DNA of 64,000 nucleotides, taken from the NCBI GenBank assembly GCA_029706075.1, contig JAINUG010000049.1, forward strand, positions 1,357,418 through 1,421,417, in the 5' to 3' direction. The notes beneath the pieces were generated by a model that was given only the letters and a program-made list of their open reading frames with translations, had not been told where the DNA came from and did no database searches. The translations under genes were made by a program, and so were the position numbers. Source of the stretch: Aldrovandia affinis (taxonomy: Eukaryota; Chordata; Actinopteri; Notacanthiformes; Halosauridae). Positions 59,245 through 64,000 of this stretch are shown here, one piece after another (position 1 is the stretch's first letter; each line of letters begins with the position of its first letter).

Positions 59245-59820
59245 TATAAAACACACAGACAAACACTTTTGATTTGATACACCTTCATGTAACATGACAG
59301 AGAATTCGTAAATTCCTAAAAATTACTGTCTGACATGTGAAACATTGAAGGCTGTTGAGAATGAGACTGAATGAAAGTGCACAATAAACAAGATGACGGC
59401 ATAATAAATAGAAATGATAACAGAGCTATGGATCACAATAATAACGGTGACATGAAGACTTACGTGTTAACCTTGAAAGAACAGCCGAGGGCTACAACTA
59501 AACATTATCTGAATTTTGTATCTTTTTATATGTTTATTCTTTGTGCAGGGTTTACCTCAGGTAATCCAATGCTCTGCTGGGACAAAATGCACAAGAACAT
59601 TGAAACGAGGAATAGAAAAATACAGTGGGCGTTTGACATCACTTAATTGTTTTAGAGGAAGAGTGGAAGGATGGAAAATGTAATTGTTTAACTTGTGCAA
59701 TACCTTTCATTGGTACACAAGTAACCCAAGCTTGCTAATGGTGCTTATATGGACAAGCTTCTGATATCTGATATCAGTACACTAAGACCCACAAATCCTA
59801 AACATTCTATTTTTGTTAGA
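59245..59820. other. unassigned sequence
   Basis: Nothing recognised. Confidence 0.4.
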
Positions 59821-59822
59821 GA

Positions 59823-59940
59823 CATACAGTGGTTATTTTTATTTATTTAACCAGGTTGAGGTCAGAAGATCTCTTTTGCAAGGGAGACCTGGCCAAGGCA
59901 GCAGCAGCATATTAAATGACAGACAATACAAACAAGACAG
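59823..59940. repeat. 'tttaaccaggt' fish repeat copy
   Basis: 'tatttatttaaccaggttga' and 'atctcttttgcaagggagac', then 'ctggccaaggcagcagcagc', match the tandem copies at 8265-8530. Confidence 0.7.
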
Positions 59941-59949
59941 TAATAATAT

Positions 59950-60100
59950 AATATAATATATGCCAGTTAGCAGATGCTTTTATCCAAAGAAACGTACAGT
60001 AGTGAATGCATACATTTTTCAGTATATGTGGTGGGAATTTAACTCACAACCTAAGCGTTGCCAACACCATGCTCTACCTACTGAGCCATACAGAATCACA
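59950..60100 (-). mobile_element. SINE family C, minus orientation
   Basis: Preceded by a TAATATAATA tail. 'agcagatgcttttatccaaa', 'gtagtgaatgcatacatttt' and 'gctctacctactgagccata' match the family. Confidence 0.9.
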
Positions 60101-60264
60101 GTATATTACAGTATATCACACAAAGTAAGAGCAGACTCAGCACCAGTACGAAGCGATCACAAAAGAGAGCGAGAGAGAGACAGAGAGAGAACAGCTTAGA
60201 CAACTCAATCATAGCAATGAACTCCCAATGGAATCATCTTCCATATTCCTAATTCCTACATTAA

Positions 60265-60574
60265 AAAAGTATTTAAAAAAGTATTCACCCCTTTGGCATT
60301 TTATATTCTTACTTCATGGAATCAAAAATGGATTTATTTGGGATTTCTTGCCACTGATCCACACAAAATATTTTATAATGTCAAATAAAATGTAAAAAAT
60401 CAACTCAAAACTTTTTCTTAATTACAAATAAAAAACAGACAATAATTGGTTCCATAAGTATTCATCCCCCTTGATGTAATACTTGGTAGAAGCACCTTTA
60501 AAATCCATTTTGATTCCATGAAGTAAAATAAAATGTGAAAAATGCCAAAGGGGGTGAATATTTTATACCCACTG
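60265..60574. mobile_element. MITE with about 60-bp inverted ends
   Basis: The left end, from 'gtattcacccctttggcatt' to 'cttcatggaatcaaaaatgg', and the right end, from 'ccattttgattccatgaagt' to 'gggggtgaatattttatacc' and 'cactg', are inverted copies. TA follows the right end. The outermost bases of the left end have decayed. No coding capacity. A Tc1/mariner-type origin is likely. Confidence 0.85.
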
Positions 60575-60599
60575 TATGTTTCATAAGTAGCTAGGAACT

Positions 60600-61335
60600 C
60601 CTGACCCAGAATTACTATCCGCCAGGTTACATCCTAGTGTAACTTTTATAGATTTTTATAGATTTTTCTTATTTCTTTATAGATTTCTTTGAAAATATTT
60701 AATTTTTTACTGTAGGTAATTGTAATTGAAAATAAAATGAGCAAAAATATGACCTCTATCATAACAGTTACTGACTGCTAATAGACTGCACATTTAATAA
60801 AAAATGTATTAAGTGAAACTTCCTGTATAATCTCCTTGGTAACGAATTCATTCATAGAATTTAAGAAATATCTCAATTAAGCAAAGAGCAAAAAAACCCA
60901 AAGAAACATTTTAAGGTAAGGAGCTTGGTAACCACGGTTACGAGCAGCACTGGAAGATTTTGCAGTGTGCCACAGCAGCCGATGTTGAGTTCATCAGTGC
61001 AAGTAGACGAGTATAAATCACTCAGCCACAGTCCCACTCTGTCTGCCTACACCTTCTCATCACCAGTCATGGAAAAAAAAGCTCAATTGTCTCACCAATT
61101 AAAACCACCATGGATGAGTAGATTCATCATTTTCTTGAAAGAGAAAAGAATGTCAGCCACTTGTGCTACACCTGACTATAAGAGAAAAGTGGGGGAAAGG
61201 GAGAAAAAGAGAAGTGTCAGAAAATCCCTCTTCCCTGATCAAGCTATGCACTGCATCTGCAAGATTACTATGTTACCACTTATATATTTACAGGTAGTGA
61301 ATGAAAAATGGAAGCTGCTACACGCTGTGCAACAC
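60600..61335. other. unassigned sequence
   Basis: Nothing recognised. The 141-codon plus frame at 60925-61350 has no domain features. Confidence 0.4.
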
Positions 61336-61339
61336 ATCC

Positions 61340-61700
61340 AGGGGCAGTAACAGAACAGCAGGACACAGCGAATGGAGTTTTTGGTCTGCGGACCGGAGTT
61401 GTTAGTATTTCTCCCCAGGGAGAGAGTGAGAGAGAGAGAGAACCCTCACGGTACAAAGTAACACAATAAACTTGAGCCAGCCCCCTCGTGGGTTCTGGCC
61501 AAAAACAATAAATCAAATTAACAAACTAATAAAAAGCGTCTTTCGGCAAAACACTTCACCAGACGCTACACGGCACTATGCACAGACGTTTAACTGTCTC
61601 CCGATTGCTTCTCTTTCGCCATGCATTCAGCTTCTGTGTTCCAGCCACCCACTAAGAGAGCAGAGCAGAGGTCTATAACAGGCACACCTGCAGAGTACCT
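61340..61700. repeat. unclassified dispersed repeat, copy 2
   Basis: 'ttggtctgcggaccggagtt', 'ctccccagggagagagtgag' and 'tctggccaaaaacaataaat' align in order with 35330-35830. Class unknown. Confidence 0.6.
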
Positions 61701-61819
61701 GTTATAAGCGCAGAGGTACATTTAGACAATGCGGCACAGCTGTGTGGTCTGGCTTCCCTGCCAGTAGGCATGACCGCTAATCACCCTGATTCCCCTGTCC
61801 AGACCAACACCTTCTACAG

Positions 61820-62470
61820 AAACACAGCAGTGTTCCAACAATGAAAGGTTCTAGTCTGATGGTTCTGTAATGGTGTGGGGTGCATTTTCCTAGTATGGTT
61901 TGGGTGTGCTCACACTCTAGAAGGCAAGGCTTAGTTGCCCTCCTCTCACGAGCTCGCCGCCCATCCCCCGGGTCAAGCTAATATCCCGAGGCCAGCAATA
62001 ATCCACCTCCTCGAGACAGAACTTCGCCCACCAGCTCTTTAGGAACGCCCTACGGTTCCTCGGCGACCTCGTGCCAACTTTCCCCCCCCACCCCCTGGGG
62101 CGGACCCAAACGCCACCCCCGACTGGGGCTCCCAGCCAGATTCGACTGACGCAGTCAGGTTTCGAACCGCAACCGGAATAGGTAGCGCACACTCACAAAG
62201 CACCAGTCAATGCGAGTGTGTTAGACTGCTACGCTATTCGAGGCCCCCTCATGTTAATGCATTTATTACCTGCAGAGAGGTGTCCTTCAAGATGACAATT
62301 CCCCATCTACAGAGCACAATTAGCACCCTATAATGGTTTGAGGAACATGACACTGACATAATCCATATGTCATGGCCTTATCAGTCAGTTTTACACTTCT
62401 TTCAGCTAACCGTGAGTTGACTTTCAACTGTTTATAGTGGGATATTGAACCATTCTTCAAGAAGGAAAAT
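61820..62470 (+). pseudogene. Tc1-like transposase relic split by a SINE
   Basis: Before the SINE, 'tctgatggttctgtaatggt' and 'gtggggtgcattttcctagt' correspond to the SVMVWGAFS block. After it, 'gtgtccttcaagatgacaat' and 'tccccatctacagagcacaa' correspond to the FQDDN-SPS-EH block around the second catalytic Asp. The SINE lies exactly between these two neighbouring blocks, so it inserted into an existing Tc1 copy. Stops and frameshifts are present. Confidence 0.8.
61925..62247 (-). mobile_element. SINE family B, minus orientation, nested in Tc1
   Basis: In reverse: head 'tagcgtagcagtctaacaca' (A box), 'gcggttcgaaacctgactgc' (B box), and core with 'tggggcggacccaaac' on plus. The tail is trimmed near 61925. 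Confidence 0.88.
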
Positions 62471-62545
62471 ATATGCATTCACTACTGTAAGTTGCTTTGG
62501 AAAAAGCGCCTGCTAAATAAAATAATATAATATAATATATAAGGA
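62470..62545 (+). mobile_element. SINE family C, tail only
   Basis: 'tatgcattcactactgtaag', 'ttgctttggaaaaagcgcct', then AATAATATAATATA. The head is missing. Confidence 0.8.
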
Positions 62546-62549
62546 CAAC

Positions 62550-64000
62550 CTCCAGTTCTTTGTGAGATGAAAGCGGTGGAAATCTACTCTACCTTCTATT
62601 CGGGCACCAACTATTTGACCTCTTTCAAAATCAGTTTGATCTCTCACATTGCTTTAGAAACTCATATTAAATGTTGATAATTAGTATTGATATTATTAAT
62701 AATATAAAACACATGTGCAGACTCTTTTTTAACTGAGATGTAGTAACTTAAAAAAATATGAGTGCTTTTTCATTTATCGTTTCCATGACTTTGTCTACCC
62801 ACTGTATATATATATTTAATATAATTCATTTATGTAAACATAAACAAGCACATTTGTTTTATTACAGCATGCTCATCTATAGGGGGCGCTCTCTAGCTGA
62901 TGCAGGGATCGGGACAGGGGGAGGTTGGGTTTGGATTCTTACAAATTGTTGTAATAAAGAACTTGCACTTGCCTCCTTTGCTCTGTACAGTGTACAAAGC
63001 AGAGGCAGGCAAAGTCCTGGATGAGGCGATTTTTCCCAGAGGTGAAGCGGTCAGGTTTTCAAGCTGTGACAGAAACAACGACTGCACAAAAAAATGACAG
63101 AGAAAATAATTTATCTCGTGTCTCTCGCCAGCAGATCTTTGACCATGTTTATATGCCATTTGTCTTAATCCCTTGATTTAATCTAAATGCAAATGTTGTA
63201 GTGCAGGGTCTATCGAAAAACATTTCAATTAGTTCCTGTTTGCAATAGGTGGGCTCCCAAGATTACCACAACACCCAGGGCCAAATTGGTGATACCAAGC
63301 ATGACAGAGATTAGGTACCCTATATTCAATTTAACAATGAATGATTCATATTAAATCTGAATCTTACCCCTAATTTTATTCAGGGTATTTTTTTCTGCCA
63401 CCTGCTTGAAACACAGACTTGCCAGGTGAATAGTTTCTCTTTTAATAATTTTTGGCTATTTTGCCAGTTTCACCTGTTCACATATTAAAGTAAAAATGCA
63501 GAGGAGAGAAAGGAATGGATAGGCAGGGTGCAAGAGAGATCAGTATTTCATGTTTTTTGGTGAATTTGTCATATTTCACAAATGTTATGGGCACTTGTTT
63601 GTTTGCAAAGTTGTTACTAGCGTGTCAGTTGCCCTTTAAGAAAGCACAAGAATAAGCATATTCACAGCCACAACTAATCATAAAAAATAACAATATTCCT
63701 TTGCATGTTTTACTCATAAAAATATCAAAATTCTCATAAAATAATAATTTTTTTTTGTGGATGAACTTTTCCAATAAACCAATTATTGTTTCTTCCAAGA
63801 GCTCTCTGACCCATCTATGCACCTTTAAAAGCTTACTAATTGCACCCGGACAATGACTAACTCACTGCCATTTTGTCATTTTTGAAGGTGCAGCCAAGAT
63901 GTCTGCGGCTGTGTGGCACAGTCGTGATGCAAAAGCTGTAACAAACAGAGATGCCCTGTTTCCACAGTTGAGCAGAGAGGCCTTCTGGGGACATACTGAG
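62550..64000. other. unassigned sequence to window end
   Basis: No gene or repeat recognised with confidence. The window stops mid-sequence, so a feature crossing 64000 cannot be excluded. Confidence 0.45.

Overview
The window looks like non-coding-rich genomic DNA from a ray-finned (probably teleost) fish. The evidence is fish-type SINEs with LINE-derived tails, L2, CR1, Tc1, Tigger, hAT and ISL2EU-like transposon remains, very long CA/GT microsatellites, and spliced vertebrate gene structure (a signal-peptide exon with a canonical splice donor, and a coding exon opened by a splice acceptor). There is no operon-like packing, and almost all open frames are chance frames or repeats. The species cannot be named from the sequence.

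Two host genes are recognisable, both on the minus strand. The first is the signal-peptide exon of a latent TGF-beta-binding protein, best matched to LTBP3 (21232-21472). Its splice donor points toward position 1, and no second exon was found, so positions 1-21231 appear to be intron 1 or a region containing exons too small to recognise. The second is a complete coding exon for an LRRN4CL-like type I membrane protein (40888-41660). A textbook splice acceptor five bases before its ATG fixes the start, and a possible 5' UTR exon ends at 42397. LTBP3 is a secreted matrix protein that stores latent TGF-beta. LRRN4CL is a small fibronectin-III membrane protein. The sequence gives no evidence that the two act together beyond their common orientation.

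Layout. 1-21 kb: repeats (a decayed Tc1 transposase, an ISL2EU-like element, SINEs, a CR1 retrotransposon with a nested Tc1) plus one GC-rich, possibly regulatory island near 2.5-3.15 kb. 21-22.2 kb: ltbp3 first exon and its upstream region. 22.7-27.8 kb: V-SINE-like element, L2 fragments, SINEs, tandem duplication and CA repeat. 27.8-32.4 kb: mostly unrecognised unique sequence. 32.4-39 kb: SINEs, a hAT MITE with perfect 8-bp target duplication, an unclassified repeat and a young-looking L2 3' end. 39-42.7 kb: lrrn4cl. 43-64 kb: MITEs, a Tigger relic, a Tc1 element interrupted by LINE sequence, a LINE reverse-transcriptase fragment, more SINEs, and long stretches with nothing recognisable.

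The least ordinary item is the 1.08-kb element at 4379-5458. It has 24-bp inverted ends and carries two decayed first exons facing each other. One encodes the start of a SWIM/YqaJ-type protein and the other the start of a THAP-domain protein, and the middle is lost. The other recurrent signal is a pair of tRNA-derived SINE families that share a central core and tail but have different heads. I found no RNA gene other than SINE heads, no CRISPR array, and no convincing novel protein-coding system.
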